Assembly (NCBI RefSeq): GCF_016755875.1
Contig: NZ_BNED01000003.1
Coordinates: 124,001 to 188,000 of the forward strand
Direction of reading: 5' to 3'
DNA length: 64,000 bases
DNA from: Streptomyces spororaveus
GTDB lineage: Bacteria > Actinomycetota > Actinomycetes > Streptomycetales > Streptomycetaceae
The position numbers were made by a program, and so were the translations under genes. Positions 18,847 through 27,709 of the stretch are shown here, piece by piece. Within the stretch, counting starts at the first letter, position 1, and each line of letters begins with the position of its first letter. The notes under the pieces were generated by a model. That model searched no databases, was not told the DNA's origin, and was given only the letters and a program-made list of their open reading frames with translations.

Positions 18847-19821
18847 ATGCCACAGCAGCCGCAGGCGGTACCGCCGGGCGGGCAGAGCTTCCGGACCACC
18901 GAAGTCGACGTCGCCCGGGACTGGTTGAAGACGTCGTACGGGACGAGCCTGCGCATGGCCGCGCCCGCGCCCGGCAGTGCGTTCCAGTACTCCCGTATCA
19001 GCGCCGGCCCGCTGGCGCTCAGCACGCTGGCGCTGCCGACGGAGTACTCCTACGCCACCGGCCCGCTGGGCGCCGTGGCCGTCACGCACGTCGTCGGCGG
19101 CCGCATGGTCCGGGAGTGCAAGGACGACATCACCCGGGCCGCGCCCGGTGACGTCCTGGCGATCTCGCAGCCCCATCTCCCCTACGCGGGCCGGGTGTAC
19201 GCCGCCGAGCTGCGGGCCGTGACGGTGCCGCTCACGCTGGTGCAGGAAGCCGCGGGCCGCCCGGCCGGGCAGGGCCGCCCGCTGCGCTTCACCCGCTTCA
19301 CCCCCGTCTCCCCTGCCATGGCCGACCAGTGGAAGCGGACCGCCGACTACGTCGGGGAGAGCCTCCTGGCCCTGCCCGCGGACGGTGCGCCGCTGGTGGT
19401 CGACGCCGCCGCCAGGCTGCTCGCCGCGACCGTCCTGGCGGCCTTCCCCACCGATGCCCGCCCCGAGCCCGTCCTCGCGGACACCCGCGACGCGACGTCG
19501 GAGACCGTCCGCCGCGCCATCGCGTTCATCGAGTCGCACCCCGCGGCCGAGATCGGCCTGGCCGACACGGCCGCCGCCGCCGGCGTCACCCCGCGGGCCC
19601 TCCAGTACGCCTTCCGGCGCCACCTCGGCACGACCCCCATGGGGTACCTGCGCCGCGTCCGCCTGGCACAGGCGCACGACGACCTGGTCGCGGCGGATCC
19701 CGCGCGGGACACGGTCACGGCTGTCGCCCACCGGTGGGGCTTCCACCACCAGGGGCGTTTCGCCGCCGCCTACCGGCAGGCGTACGGGGTCCTGCCCCGG
19801 CACACGCTCACCGGCCCCTGA
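18847..19821 (+). CDS. AraC-family transcription regulator
   Basis: The 324-residue product has an N-terminal AraC-binding-type domain (about 10-190; PGDVLAISQPHLPYAG) and a C-terminal AraC helix-turn-helix pair (about 215-320). The second contains ADTAAAAGVTPRALQYAFRRHLGTTPMGYLRRVRLAQAH and then VAHRWGFHHQGRFAAAYRQAYG, the AraC signature. The start is the ATG at 18847 with GAGAGGA upstream. No adjacent target operon is obvious; the downstream convergent gene is a small hypothetical protein. Ligand and target are unknown. Confidence 0.92.
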   Translation: MPQQPQAVPPGGQSFRTTEVDVARDWLKTSYGTSLRMAAPAPGSAFQYSRISAGPLALSTLALPTEYSYATGPLGAVAVTHVVGGRMVRECKDDITRAAPGDVLAISQPHLPYAGRVYAAELRAVTVPLTLVQEAAGRPAGQGRPLRFTRFTPVSPAMADQWKRTADYVGESLLALPADGAPLVVDAAARLLAATVLAAFPTDARPEPVLADTRDATSETVRRAIAFIESHPAAEIGLADTAAAAGVTPRALQYAFRRHLGTTPMGYLRRVRLAQAHDDLVAADPARDTVTAVAHRWGFHHQGRFAAAYRQAYGVLPRHTLTGP

Positions 19822-19825
19822 CGGA

Positions 19826-20215
19826 TCAGCCCGGCGCCCCCGCGGCTCCGCCGGCCCGCGCGCGCCCCGGCGGGCGGACCACGACGAGGTGCTCCCCGTG
19901 CGGCGCGGCGTCCAGGCCCGCCTCGACCAGGATCACGGCGAGGGCCGTGCGGAGCGCCTGGTGCAGCCCCGCCAGGGAGGTGAGCCGGCCGAGGTCCTCC
20001 TCGTGGCCGTGGACCTGGACGGTCGGCCGCAGCACCTCACGGGCGGCCCACCCCACCATGACCCCCTCGGCGTCCGCCCACACCCGCAGGCCGTCCTGCG
20101 CGGGCGTCGAGGTGTCGAACCCGGCGCGGCGCAGGACCTGCCGGACCCGCTCGCACTCGCCGCTTCCCTCCTCGTCGCGGGGTCCGGCGTCCGTCGTGGC
20201 CTGTGTGGGATGCAT
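19826..20215 (-). CDS. Conserved hypothetical protein, 129 aa
   Basis: This small soluble protein converges on the AraC gene, with only a 4-bp gap between the two stops. It has no signal peptide or membrane segment. The central part (VRQVLRRAGFDTSTPAQDGLRVWADAEGVMVGW) has a plausible alpha/beta pattern, and the C-terminal 15 residues are Arg/Gly/Ala-rich. The family is not recognised. Confidence 0.7.
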   Translation of the reverse strand: MHPTQATTDAGPRDEEGSGECERVRQVLRRAGFDTSTPAQDGLRVWADAEGVMVGWAAREVLRPTVQVHGHEEDLGRLTSLAGLHQALRTALAVILVEAGLDAAPHGEHLVVVRPPGRARAGGAAGAPG

Positions 20216-20417
20216 GTGCCCAGTTCAGCGGGGAGGCGCCGACGGTGAAAGCCACTGCGCGAAGAGATCCCCGCCGCCAGAGCCGGAAAACGATACGGCC
20301 GTCCTGTGCCGTCCGTACGGGGCCGTCCGCGCGAGCCGGCGCACGTGGACCGCCCAGGCGGCCGTCCCGCCCAGGGGCACCTTCGTCGGGGCGTGGCGCC
20401 TGTGGTGGGATGGCCCG

Positions 20418-21479
20418 ATGACCGCCACAGTGCTCTGGGAGCGCGAACTGCACCAGCGGGGCGGCGCTTCCGTTTTCGTCGTGGGGCCTGACTGTGTCGT
20501 CCTGCACGAGCGGCACACCCGGCTCGTCTGCCTGGAGCGCGCGGACGGCGCGGTGCGCTGGGACGTCCCGCTCGGTACCTGGCCCCGCGGGATCGTTCTC
20601 GCCGGAGACCGGGTGCTGGTGCTGCCGCAAGCACCGAACCTGCTGTCCTGCATCGATCTGCGGACGGGTGCGTCGATGTGGAGCGTCCCGACACCGAGGT
20701 GGACGGGAAACCTCGCGGTCCACTCGGACACCGTGGTGACGGGCGGCTGGCGCGGCTACACCCCGATGAGTGGCCTGGACCTCGCCGACGGGAGCGTCCG
20801 GTGGACGACACCGTCGCCGGTGGCGTCCGTACGGACCCTTGCGTGGGCCGGCGGGGTGCTGACCGGCAGCGGGTACGAGGCGGTTCTTCTCGATCCGGCC
20901 GACGGGAGCGACCTGGCGCGGTGGCGGCTGCCGGACCCGCTCGCGGGACCCGACGCGAAGGTCTTCGTCCCCGTGGATGCGGAGCGGGTGGTGGCGGTCT
21001 GCGAGGCCTCGTCCCTGGTGAGCTTCGGGGCCGGCGCGGACAAGCCCGCCCGGCTCGGATCCTACGATCCGTTCGGGGCGGTCGGATACGTCCACGGGTC
21101 GGTCTGGATGCTGCGGTCAGGCAGAGGGTTCCTCGCGGTGGATCCCGCCGACGGGACGTCGCCGTGGTCGGTCGAGGCGGATCGGCGGATGGTGGTCGAC
21201 CCGCTGCCGTACGCCGACGGCCTCCTGGTGGGGGACGCAAACGGCGGCATCCGGCGGTTGGGGCCCGACGGCCGGACCGTGGAGGGGTGTTCCCTGCCGG
21301 GTCGGCGCCTGGACGCGCTGGCCGCCGCAGATGACGGCGGGCTGTTCTTCGCGGCGAAGGGAACCTTCGGCTCCTTCGCCTTCACCCCGAAAGCCCGGCG
21401 GCCGATCACATCCGCAGCCGGCGCGGGGACCCCCTCCGTCCGCGAACCCACCCGGCAGGATCCGAAGGAGAGGCCCTAG
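20418..21479 (+). CDS. PQQ-type beta-propeller protein
   Basis: The 353-residue product consists of repeated strand units typical of PQQ-binding-like propellers: LVCLERADGAVRWDVPLG, SCIDLRTGASMWSVPT, SGLDLADGSVRWTTPS, LLDPADGSDLARW and LAVDPADGTSPWSVEA. Each has the D..G...W rhythm. I see no catalytic domain, no signal peptide and no membrane segment, so this is probably a cytoplasmic scaffold or sensor rather than a quinoprotein dehydrogenase. The last 30 residues are low complexity. The IS5 element begins about 51 bp after the stop. Confidence 0.8.
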   Translation: MTATVLWERELHQRGGASVFVVGPDCVVLHERHTRLVCLERADGAVRWDVPLGTWPRGIVLAGDRVLVLPQAPNLLSCIDLRTGASMWSVPTPRWTGNLAVHSDTVVTGGWRGYTPMSGLDLADGSVRWTTPSPVASVRTLAWAGGVLTGSGYEAVLLDPADGSDLARWRLPDPLAGPDAKVFVPVDAERVVAVCEASSLVSFGAGADKPARLGSYDPFGAVGYVHGSVWMLRSGRGFLAVDPADGTSPWSVEADRRMVVDPLPYADGLLVGDANGGIRRLGPDGRTVEGCSLPGRRLDALAAADDGGLFFAAKGTFGSFAFTPKARRPITSAAGAGTPSVREPTRQDPKERP

Positions 21480-21530
21480 GTGCGGTGCCAGACGCCGCGG
21501 GGCAGGCGGGACTTTGCGGGCACGGCCTAG

Positions 21531-22442
21531 GTTCTGTCTCTTTGGTCAGCGTCGGGTCCAGATGAGGATGCCGGCGAGGTGGAGTGCGGCCTGGTAGGCG
21601 ATGGCGAGCTTGTCGGTTCGTGTGGCCAGGCCGCGCCACTGCTTGAGCCGGTTGATGCAGCGTTCGACCGTGTTCCGCTGCTTGTAGACCTCTCGGTCAA
21701 AGCCAGGCGGGCGGCCGCCTCGGTGGCCTCGCCGCAGGCGGTGGCCGATCTGGTCGGACGGCTGCGGGACGACCGCGCGGATGCCCCGGCGTCGCAGGTG
21801 GCTGCGGATGGCTCGGGAGGAGTAGGCCCGGTCGGCCAGAACGACGAAGGGGCGGGTCCGCGGCCTGCCCGTGCCTCTGCGGGGCACCCGGATGCGGGCC
21901 ATCACCGTCTCGAAGGCGGGTGCGTCACCGGCCTGGCCTGCGGTGACGGTGAATGCCAGCGGCCGTGCCCCACCGTCCGCGGCCAGGTGAACCTTGGTGC
22001 TCAGCCCGCCGCGTGAGCGTCCGAGCGCGTGATCGGAGGGCTCGCCGGAGCGGGCCGCCCCCTTTTGCGTGCGCCGGCCGCGTGCTGGTGGGCCCGGACG
22101 ACCGTGGAGTCCACTGACACGGTCCAGTCGATGTCGTCGTCGGCGTCCGCCGCTGCCAGGACGGAGGCGAGGATTTTCTCCCAGGTGCCGTCGACGGCCC
22201 ATCTGAGCAGTCGTTTGTGAGCGGTCTGGAACGACCCGAGCTCGTCGGGCAGGTCCCGCCAGGGCGAGCTCGTGCGGTACTTCCAAGCGATGGCCTCAAG
22301 GGTGCGGCGGTGGTCGGCCCACCGCCGGCCGCGGACCGGATCGGCCGGCATCAGCGGCTCGATCCGGCCCCACATCGCATCAGTGATCACTAATCGGACA
22401 GACACATCCGATCAACTGACCAACCCATCAAAGAGACACGCT
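21531..22442 (-). mobile_element. IS5-family insertion sequence, 912 bp
   Basis: A transposase frame is bounded by imperfect terminal inverted repeats: TGTCTCTTTG is conserved inside both ends (left end 21531, right end 22442). Both ends are flanked by CTAG (21527-21530 and 22443-22446), which I read as the 4-bp target duplication. CTAG or TA-type targets suit the IS427-like branch of IS5. The two reading frames overlap at an A-rich slippery site. The element looks intact and could be active. Confidence 0.85.
21546..22405 (-). CDS. IS5-family transposase made by -1 frameshift
   Basis: Two overlapping frames make one transposase. The first (GTG at 22405, 134 residues) has DPVRGRRWADHRRTLEAIAWKYR, WRDLPDELGSFQTAHKRLLRW and WTVSVDSTVVRAHQHAAGA, which contains the first DDE aspartate (DST). 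The second frame has ALGRSRGGLSTKVHLAAD, VLADRAYSS with the second Asp, and YKQRNTVERCINRLKQWRGLATR with the Glu. At 22063-22066 the coding strand reads CAAAAG, and a -1 slip there joins the frames without a gap, as in many IS5 members. Codon 5 is TTA. Cleavage and joining of DNA is the expected activity. Confidence 0.85.
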
Positions 22443-22528
22443 CTAGGCGCCGGTGTCCGCGACCGTACGCCCAGGAGAGCCGGACCGTGCAGAAGACGGC
22501 GGGCGGGTTGCGGTAAGGGCGCCGGGGG

Positions 22529-22559
22529 TTGCGCTGGAGTGCGCTCCAACTCGTAGGGT
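22529..22559 (+). promoter_or_regulatory. MerR-type promoter with 19-bp spacer
   Basis: A -35 box TTGCGC and a -10 box TAGGGT are separated by 19 bp instead of 17. Inside the spacer lies the inverted repeat TGGAG-TGCG-CTCCA. This arrangement is the hallmark of promoters remodelled by MerR-family activators. The aldo/keto reductase ATG is only 8 bp after the -10, so the mRNA should be leaderless or nearly so. No merR-like gene is in this window next to it; the IS5 element ends 86 bp upstream of the -35. Confidence 0.65.
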
Positions 22560-22567
22560 CCGCCGGT

Positions 22568-23617
22568 ATGACGATGCGATACAGGTTCCTGGGCGGAACC
22601 GGACTCGAAGTGAGTGTGCAGTGCCTGGGCACGATGATGTTCGGGGCGGTGGGGAACCCCGACCACGAGGACTGCGTACGGATCGTCCACGCGGCCCTGG
22701 ACGCCGGCATCAACTTCGTGGACACCGCGGACATGTACTCGGCCGGCGAGTCCGAGACCATCGTCGGGAAGGCGCTGCGCGGCAGGCGGCGTGAGGGCGT
22801 GGTGCTCGCGACCAAGGGGCACTTCCCGATGGGCGAGGGGCGCAACCGCGGCGGCAACTCCCGGCGCTGGCTGACCCGGGCGGTGGAGGACAGCCTGACG
22901 CGGCTGGGCACCGATGTGATCGACCTCTACCAGGTGCACCGCCCGGACCCGCGCACGGACATCGAGGAGACCCTCGGGGTGCTGGGTGACCTGGTGCGGG
23001 CGGGCAAGATCCGGGCGTTCGGCTGTTCCACCTTCCCGGCGGAGGAGATCGCCGAGGCGCACCACGTGTCCGAGCGGCGCGGGCTGGCCCGGTTCCGGAC
23101 CGAGCAGCCGCCGTACTCGATCCTGGCGCGCGGGGTGGAGAGGGACGTGCTGCCGGTCGCCGGGCGGTACGGGATGGGGGTGCTGACGTGGAGTCCGCTG
23201 GCCTCGGGGTTCCTCAGCGGGCGGTACCGGGCCGGGCGGGAGGTCGATCTGAGCCGCGGGCGGGCGGCGCTGACGCCGGCGCGGTTCGATCCGGCGGTGC
23301 CGGGGAACGCGGCGAAGCTTGAGGCGGCCGGTGAACTGATGGATGTGGCGGCGGAGTTCGGCTGCACGCTGCCGGAGCTGGCGGTGGCTTTCCCGCTGGT
23401 GCACCCGGCGGTCACCTCGGTGATCGTGGGGCCGCGGACGATGGAGCAGCTGGAGTCGCTGCTGAAGGGGGTTTCGGTGGTGCCGGACGACGCGGTTCTG
23501 GACCGGATCGACGAGATCGTGCCGCCGGGCACCAACCTGTACCAGCCGGACGGCGTGTGGCGGCCGGCCGCCCTGACCGATCCCGCCCTGCGCCGCCGGC
23601 CTGCCGGGGACCGCTGA
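22568..23617 (+). CDS. Aldo/keto reductase
   Basis: The 349-residue product is a TIM-barrel AKR with the catalytic tetrad region: the Asp in INFVDTADMYSAGESE, the Tyr of DMYS, the Lys in LATKGHF, and the His in LYQVHRPDP. It should reduce aldehydes or ketones with NADPH. The ATG at 22568 lacks a ribosome-binding site, which fits a leaderless transcript from the MerR-type promoter. A TTTTTT-tailed hairpin follows. Substrate unknown; comparable genes in Streptomyces are often governed by MerR-type regulators. Confidence 0.92.
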   Translation: MTMRYRFLGGTGLEVSVQCLGTMMFGAVGNPDHEDCVRIVHAALDAGINFVDTADMYSAGESETIVGKALRGRRREGVVLATKGHFPMGEGRNRGGNSRRWLTRAVEDSLTRLGTDVIDLYQVHRPDPRTDIEETLGVLGDLVRAGKIRAFGCSTFPAEEIAEAHHVSERRGLARFRTEQPPYSILARGVERDVLPVAGRYGMGVLTWSPLASGFLSGRYRAGREVDLSRGRAALTPARFDPAVPGNAAKLEAAGELMDVAAEFGCTLPELAVAFPLVHPAVTSVIVGPRTMEQLESLLKGVSVVPDDAVLDRIDEIVPPGTNLYQPDGVWRPAALTDPALRRRPAGDR

Positions 23618-23640
23618 GCCGGGGCCGTTCCGTTCCCGCC

Positions 23641-23669
23641 CCCGCCCCTCGGGGGGCGGCCGGTTTTTT
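23641..23669 (+). terminator. Intrinsic terminator with T-run
   Basis: A CCGCCCC/GGGGGGCGG hairpin is followed within a few bases by six T residues, 24 bp after the aldo/keto reductase stop. A T-run is rare in this GC-rich window, so the assignment is fairly secure. The next 330 bp, to 23997, show no gene. Confidence 0.6.
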
Positions 23670-23997
23670 GGCGCGTCCTCAAAAGAGCCGCAGGAAAGGG
23701 GGTTTGGGGGCGGGAGAGCGGGTCAGACGCGTGATACCGGAAGCCGCCGCCTCGGGCGGGGTGCTCCCGGAGCGGGCCCCGCCGCGGCCGCCCTTCCCCC
23801 CGGCGTCCTGCGGCAGGCCCGCCGGCACGACGGGCTGCCGCCCGGATCCGTACGGCACCTGGGCACGCCCGGTGCCGGCCCCCTCCCCGGCCGGTACCGG
23901 GGGCCGCCCGGCCAACCCCCGGCGCCGGCGCTCGTACCGCCGCCCCCGGGCCACGGATGCGACGGCAGCCCGGCCGGCGCCCTCGTCGTCGGGACGC

Positions 23998-24459
23998 TCA
24001 CGGGGCCTTGTCGGCGTTGGGGCGCTGCGTGGTCTTCCTCCCCGGCCGGCGGATGATGTCGTCGTCGCCCGCCTGGCGGGGGATGTAGGAGAAGCCTTCC
24101 TCGGTGTCCGGGTCGTAGTGGACGACCGTGCCGTTCTCCTCCAGGGTCTGGCGCCAGGAGGCCAGCCGGGACCGGTCCGAGCCGGTCGGCTCCTTGCCGG
24201 CGCGGCTGCGGCCTTCGGCCCGGAGCATCGCCAGCGGGTAGGCCCAGCGGTGCTCCTGCTTCACGAACCAGGGGATGAGGTCGTCGTCGCGTACGATGCG
24301 CCGCTCAAGGCCCCGGCGGCGCCGGAAGTTGCCCCACATCGAGGCGACGGTCTCGATGCCGTACTTGCGCCGGTACTCCTCGATCATCCACTGGTACGTG
24401 CGCCCCTCCTCGAACCACCGGATCACCTCCGACTCGTCCTGGATCTTGCGCTTTCCCAT
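23998..24459 (-). CDS. Hypothetical charged protein, 153 aa
   Basis: The product begins MGKRKIQDESEVIRWFEEGR and is strongly charged, with a helical first half (EEGRTYQWMIEEYRRKYGIE... WGNFRRRRGLERR) that could be an HTH-like DNA-binding fold, and a conserved-looking middle (DLIPWFVKQEHRWAYPLAMLRAEGR). The C-terminus is basic. It reads like a small replication- or phage-derived protein but I cannot name it. Three direct repeats of CTGACCTGCT lie just upstream of its start and may regulate it. Confidence 0.72.
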   Translation of the reverse strand: MGKRKIQDESEVIRWFEEGRTYQWMIEEYRRKYGIETVASMWGNFRRRRGLERRIVRDDDLIPWFVKQEHRWAYPLAMLRAEGRSRAGKEPTGSDRSRLASWRQTLEENGTVVHYDPDTEEGFSYIPRQAGDDDIIRRPGRKTTQRPNADKAP

Positions 24460-24470
24460 GAGCCCCGCCC

Positions 24471-24498
24471 TGACCTGCTCTGACCTGCTCTGACCTGG
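24471..24498. repeat. Direct repeats TGACCTGCTC upstream of the gene at 23998
   Basis: TGACCTGCTC occurs twice in tandem at a 10-bp period, followed by a third partial copy (TGACCTGG). The array lies within 40 bp upstream of the ATG at 24459, so it may be an operator or part of the promoter. Confidence 0.5.
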
Positions 24499-24725
24499 TG
24501 ACACTTGCACGCTACAGGGCCGGGCGACGGCCGCGCCGCCGGGGGCAGGCGCGGCGGCTCTGCCCGGCTGCTGCGGGCGGGCGCCTCGTGCCGCCGACGC
24601 GCGGAGCCGCTCTTCACGTGCGGTACCGGGGCCGTGCGCCCGCGGCTGTTCGGGGGAACCGCGGGCCGGCCGGTCCTTCCGGCGCCCGGTGGGGGCATCC
24701 ATGGACGAAACGAGAGAGGGACGCG

Positions 24726-25052
24726 ATGCCGCTCTATCTGTCGAGGTTCAGCTACACGCCGCAGACGTGGGCGAGGCTGATCAGCCGGCCCGAGGACCGT
24801 GCGCAGGCCGCCCGGGCGTACATCGAGTCCGTCGGCGGGAAGCTCCACGGCTTCTGGTACGCCTTCGGCACCCACGACGGCTACAACCTCTGGGAGGCTC
24901 CGGACAACGTGTCCATGGCCTCGGTCGCGCTGGCGATCAGCGGCGGTGGCGCGCTCGGCTCGTTCGAGACGACCGTTCTCCTGAGCGTCGACGAGACGCT
25001 CGATGCCCTGCGCGGGGCCGCGGACGTCCGCTACCGGCCTCCCGGCGCGTAG
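24726..25052 (+). CDS. GYD-domain protein
   Basis: The 108-residue product matches the small GYD-domain family: MPLYLSRFSYTPQTWARLI at the start and the defining region HGFWYAFGTHDGYNLWEAPDNVSMASVALAI, followed by TTVLLSVDETLDAL. These are dimeric alpha-beta barrel proteins of unknown function, often linked to stress. The frame is open upstream, but this ATG starts the conserved domain. Divergent from the gene at 23998. Confidence 0.85.
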   Translation: MPLYLSRFSYTPQTWARLISRPEDRAQAARAYIESVGGKLHGFWYAFGTHDGYNLWEAPDNVSMASVALAISGGGALGSFETTVLLSVDETLDALRGAADVRYRPPGA

Positions 25053-25199
25053 CCCGTGCCGGGCCCGGCCCTTACAGCTCGTGGCAGGCGGCAGGCCCCG
25101 TCCTGCGGGGCTCGGACCTGCGGCCGGCCCGGTGACTCTGCGCCCGCGTTGCGCGGCGCGGGCGCCGGTCGGCCGGGTCCGGCAGACGACACTGGGTCC

Positions 25200-25436
25200 A
25201 TGAGTGAGCACCTCTTCACCTCGGACGACACCAGCGCCGGCCTCGACCCGGACGCTGTCGGCCCACCCCGCCACGCGCACCACCTGCGGTACCGGAGTCC
25301 CGAGGGGCAGGCGCTGCAGGACGGCCTCACGGTGGTGACGTGTGCCTGCGGCCTGACGACCCCGGCGCTGGCGAACGACGACGCGCGGCTGGTGTACGAG
25401 GAGCACCGCAACGCGATCCGTGACGAGTTGGCCTGA
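25200..25436 (+). CDS. Small hypothetical protein with CxC motif
   Basis: The 78-residue product begins MSEHLFTSDDTSAGLDPDAV and has a TCACGLTT motif (residues 47-54) near the middle. It is acidic overall with a helical C-terminus (LVYEEHRNAIRDELA). A zinc- or thiol-related role is only a guess from the cysteine pair. It converges on the pyruvate oxidase gene. Confidence 0.7.
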   Translation: MSEHLFTSDDTSAGLDPDAVGPPRHAHHLRYRSPEGQALQDGLTVVTCACGLTTPALANDDARLVYEEHRNAIRDELA

Positions 25437-25471
25437 GGGGGGCGGCCGGGCCGGGGCCGGCCGCCGGGGTC

Positions 25472-27184
25472 TCAGAGCATTTCCTTGATCTTGGCGACGG
25501 CGAAGCCCCAGCCCTGTGCGAGGGTGGGCCTGCCGGGTACGGCCACTTCCCCGGGGTTCGTCAGGACGTCGAGGAGGACGGGTCCGGGTGTCGCGAAGGC
25601 GCGGCGGACGGCGTCGTCCAGGTCGGCCGGGTCGCTGACGCGGATGCCGTCGATGCCCAGGGCCCGGGCGACGGCGGCGAAGTCCGGGTTGTCGAGTTCG
25701 GTCCCGAACTCGGGCAGGCCCGCCTGTTCCTGTTCCAGTTTGACCATGCCCAGGCGGTGGTTGTCGAAGACGACGAGTTTGACGGGCAGGCCGTATGTCT
25801 TGATCGTCATCAGGTCGCCGAGGAGCATGCTCAGTCCGCCGTCGCCGCAGAAGGCGACGGTCTGGCGGTCGGGTGACCACAGCTGGGCGCCGATGGCCTG
25901 GGGCATGGCGTTGGCCATCGATCCGAGGTTGTAGGAGCCGATCAGGCGGCGGGTGCCGCGCATGGTGACGAGGCGGGAGAGCCAGACGGTGGCCATGCCG
26001 GTGTCGGAGGTGAAGACGGCGTCGTCGGCGGCGTGGGTGTCCACGGCGGCGGCGAGCGCCTCGGGCCGGATCATGTGGTGGGGGTTGTCCAGGGCGGCGC
26101 GGGCCCGGCCGCCCGGGTGCTGTTCGTGGGCGGGGTCGGCCAGGTGCTGCTGGCCTTCCTGCCAGCGGACGAACTTCTCCCGGGCGTCGTCCAGGTGGGT
26201 GCGGTCGGGGGCCTGGTCCAGGAGGGGCAGCAGGGCGCGCAGGGTGGCGCCGACGTCGCCGGCGAGGCCGATGTCCACGGGGGTGCGGCGGCCCAGGTGG
26301 TCCTCGCGGCTGTCGATCTGGACGGTCCGGGTGTCCTGCGGGTACCACTCCCGGTAGGGGAAGTCCGTTCCGAGCATGAGGAGGGTGTCCCCGCTGTCCA
26401 GTGCGTGGGCGGCGGCGGGGTTGCCGATCAGGCCGGTCTGGCCGACCTGGAAGGGGTTGTGGTCCTCGAAGCCCTCCTTGGCCTTCAGGGTGAGGACCAT
26501 GGGCGCGGCGAGCTGTTCGGCGGTCCGCATGACCTCGGTGCGGGCGTCGCGGGCGCCGGCGCCGACCAGCAGGGTCACCCGGGAGGCGGCGTTCAGCAGG
26601 GCGGCGGCCCGGGTGAGGGCGGGGTCGTCGGGGCGGGTGACGGCGCGGTCCAGTGCGAAGCGCACGGGCCGGTCCTCGCTCAGTTCCCGGTCGCCGAGGT
26701 CGCCGGGGACGGTCAGGACGGCGACCCCGCCCTGGGTGACGGCGGCGCGTACGGTGCTCTCCAGCATGCGCGGCATCTGGTCGGGGGAGGTGACGGTGGC
26801 CCGGTGGACGGCGACGTCACGGAAGAGGAGGTCGTTGTCGACCTCCTGGAAGTAGTCGCTGCCGATCTCGGCGAGCGGGACCTGGCCGCAGATGGCCAGG
26901 ACGGGTGCGCGGGTCTTGGCGGCGTCGTAGAGGCCGTTGAGGAGGTGTACGGAGCCGGGGCCCACGGTGCCCATGCACACGCCCAGCGTGCCGGACAGCT
27001 GTGCCTGGGCGCCGGCGGCGAAGGCGGCGGCCTCCTCGTGGCGGCAGCCCACCCAGCTCAGGGTGGCCGAGGTGCGGATGGCCTCGGTCAGCGGGTTCAG
27101 GGCGTCGCCGACGACACCGAAGACGTGCTGGACTCCCAGCTCCTCGAGTGCGTTGACGATCACATGGGCGACGGTGCGTGCCAC
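25472..27184 (-). CDS. poxB: Thiamine-dependent pyruvate oxidase / quinone-dependent pyruvate dehydrogenase
   Basis: The 570-residue product has all three TPP-enzyme domains: the N-terminal pyrimidine-binding domain (VFGVVGDALNPLTEAI; Glu of RHEEAAAFAAGAQAQL; CMGTVGPGSVHLLNGLYDA), a central FAD-type domain (about 190-330), and the C-terminal pyrophosphate domain with GDGGLSMLLGDLMTIKTYG and its following Asn (VVFDNHRLGMVK). The set fits pyruvate decarboxylation to acetate or acetyl phosphate with quinone or oxygen as acceptor. The start is the GTG at 27184 after GAGGTG. The membrane-binding C-terminal tail known in E. coli PoxB looks reduced. Confidence 0.88.
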   Translation of the reverse strand: MARTVAHVIVNALEELGVQHVFGVVGDALNPLTEAIRTSATLSWVGCRHEEAAAFAAGAQAQLSGTLGVCMGTVGPGSVHLLNGLYDAAKTRAPVLAICGQVPLAEIGSDYFQEVDNDLLFRDVAVHRATVTSPDQMPRMLESTVRAAVTQGGVAVLTVPGDLGDRELSEDRPVRFALDRAVTRPDDPALTRAAALLNAASRVTLLVGAGARDARTEVMRTAEQLAAPMVLTLKAKEGFEDHNPFQVGQTGLIGNPAAAHALDSGDTLLMLGTDFPYREWYPQDTRTVQIDSREDHLGRRTPVDIGLAGDVGATLRALLPLLDQAPDRTHLDDAREKFVRWQEGQQHLADPAHEQHPGGRARAALDNPHHMIRPEALAAAVDTHAADDAVFTSDTGMATVWLSRLVTMRGTRRLIGSYNLGSMANAMPQAIGAQLWSPDRQTVAFCGDGGLSMLLGDLMTIKTYGLPVKLVVFDNHRLGMVKLEQEQAGLPEFGTELDNPDFAAVARALGIDGIRVSDPADLDDAVRRAFATPGPVLLDVLTNPGEVAVPGRPTLAQGWGFAVAKIKEML

Positions 27185-27206
27185 GGGAGTACACCTCGGT
27201 CCGGTC

Positions 27207-27683
27207 TCAGCGGGTGAAGCGGCCGGGACCGGCCGCCTGCCAGGCGCCTGCCCAGCCTTCGGGGGGTGATGCGAGGAGTTCTCCGGGAGCGAGCCAGGTG
27301 CGCGGTTGCGCGCAGCAGCGGGCGGTGTGCGGGTCCACCCGGTGGAGGAGCGTGTGGGGTGCAGCTGGTCCGGGTGGCTGACGCCCGTGGCCGCCGTGAT
27401 CTGCCGGGCGCTGTCGACGGTCGCCTGCTGGCAGCGGTGCGCGCGCCGGGACTTGTCGCCGGCGTCGAGGGCGCGGGCGCGGCGCGCGTCCTGGGTGGCG
27501 ACGCCGACGGGGCGGGTGCTGGTGTGGCAGCGCTGGGCCCGGAGGCGGCCGAGGGCGAACATCATCGCGCGGGCCGAGTGGGTGAAGTCGGCGCCCTGGA
27601 CGAGGCGTCGTACGAGGTCTGCGCCGGTGGCGACCTTGCCGGGGGCGCCGGTCCTGACGCGTTCGCGCAGCGTGTCTCCCGCG
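27207..27683 (-). pseudogene. Remnant of FMN-binding glutamate-synthase-like gene
   Basis: Only the C-terminal quarter survives. Reading downward from about 27683: GDTLRERVRTGAPGKVATG, then ADLVRRLVQGADFTHSARAM, then MFALGRLRAQRCHTSTRPVG and VSHPDQL, which is the FMN-domain end of GltB-like proteins (the CPVGVATQ-type motif has become RPVGVATQ). Near 27360 the frame shifts, and the ending LLHRVDPHTARCC...DWLAPGELL-type tail resumes in another frame. The 5' three-quarters is missing; the remnant abuts the mycothione reductase stop. It lies 22 bp upstream of the pyruvate oxidase start. Confidence 0.75.
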
Positions 27684-27709
27684 GGGCGGGCCGGGCGGGC
27701 CGCGGTGCT

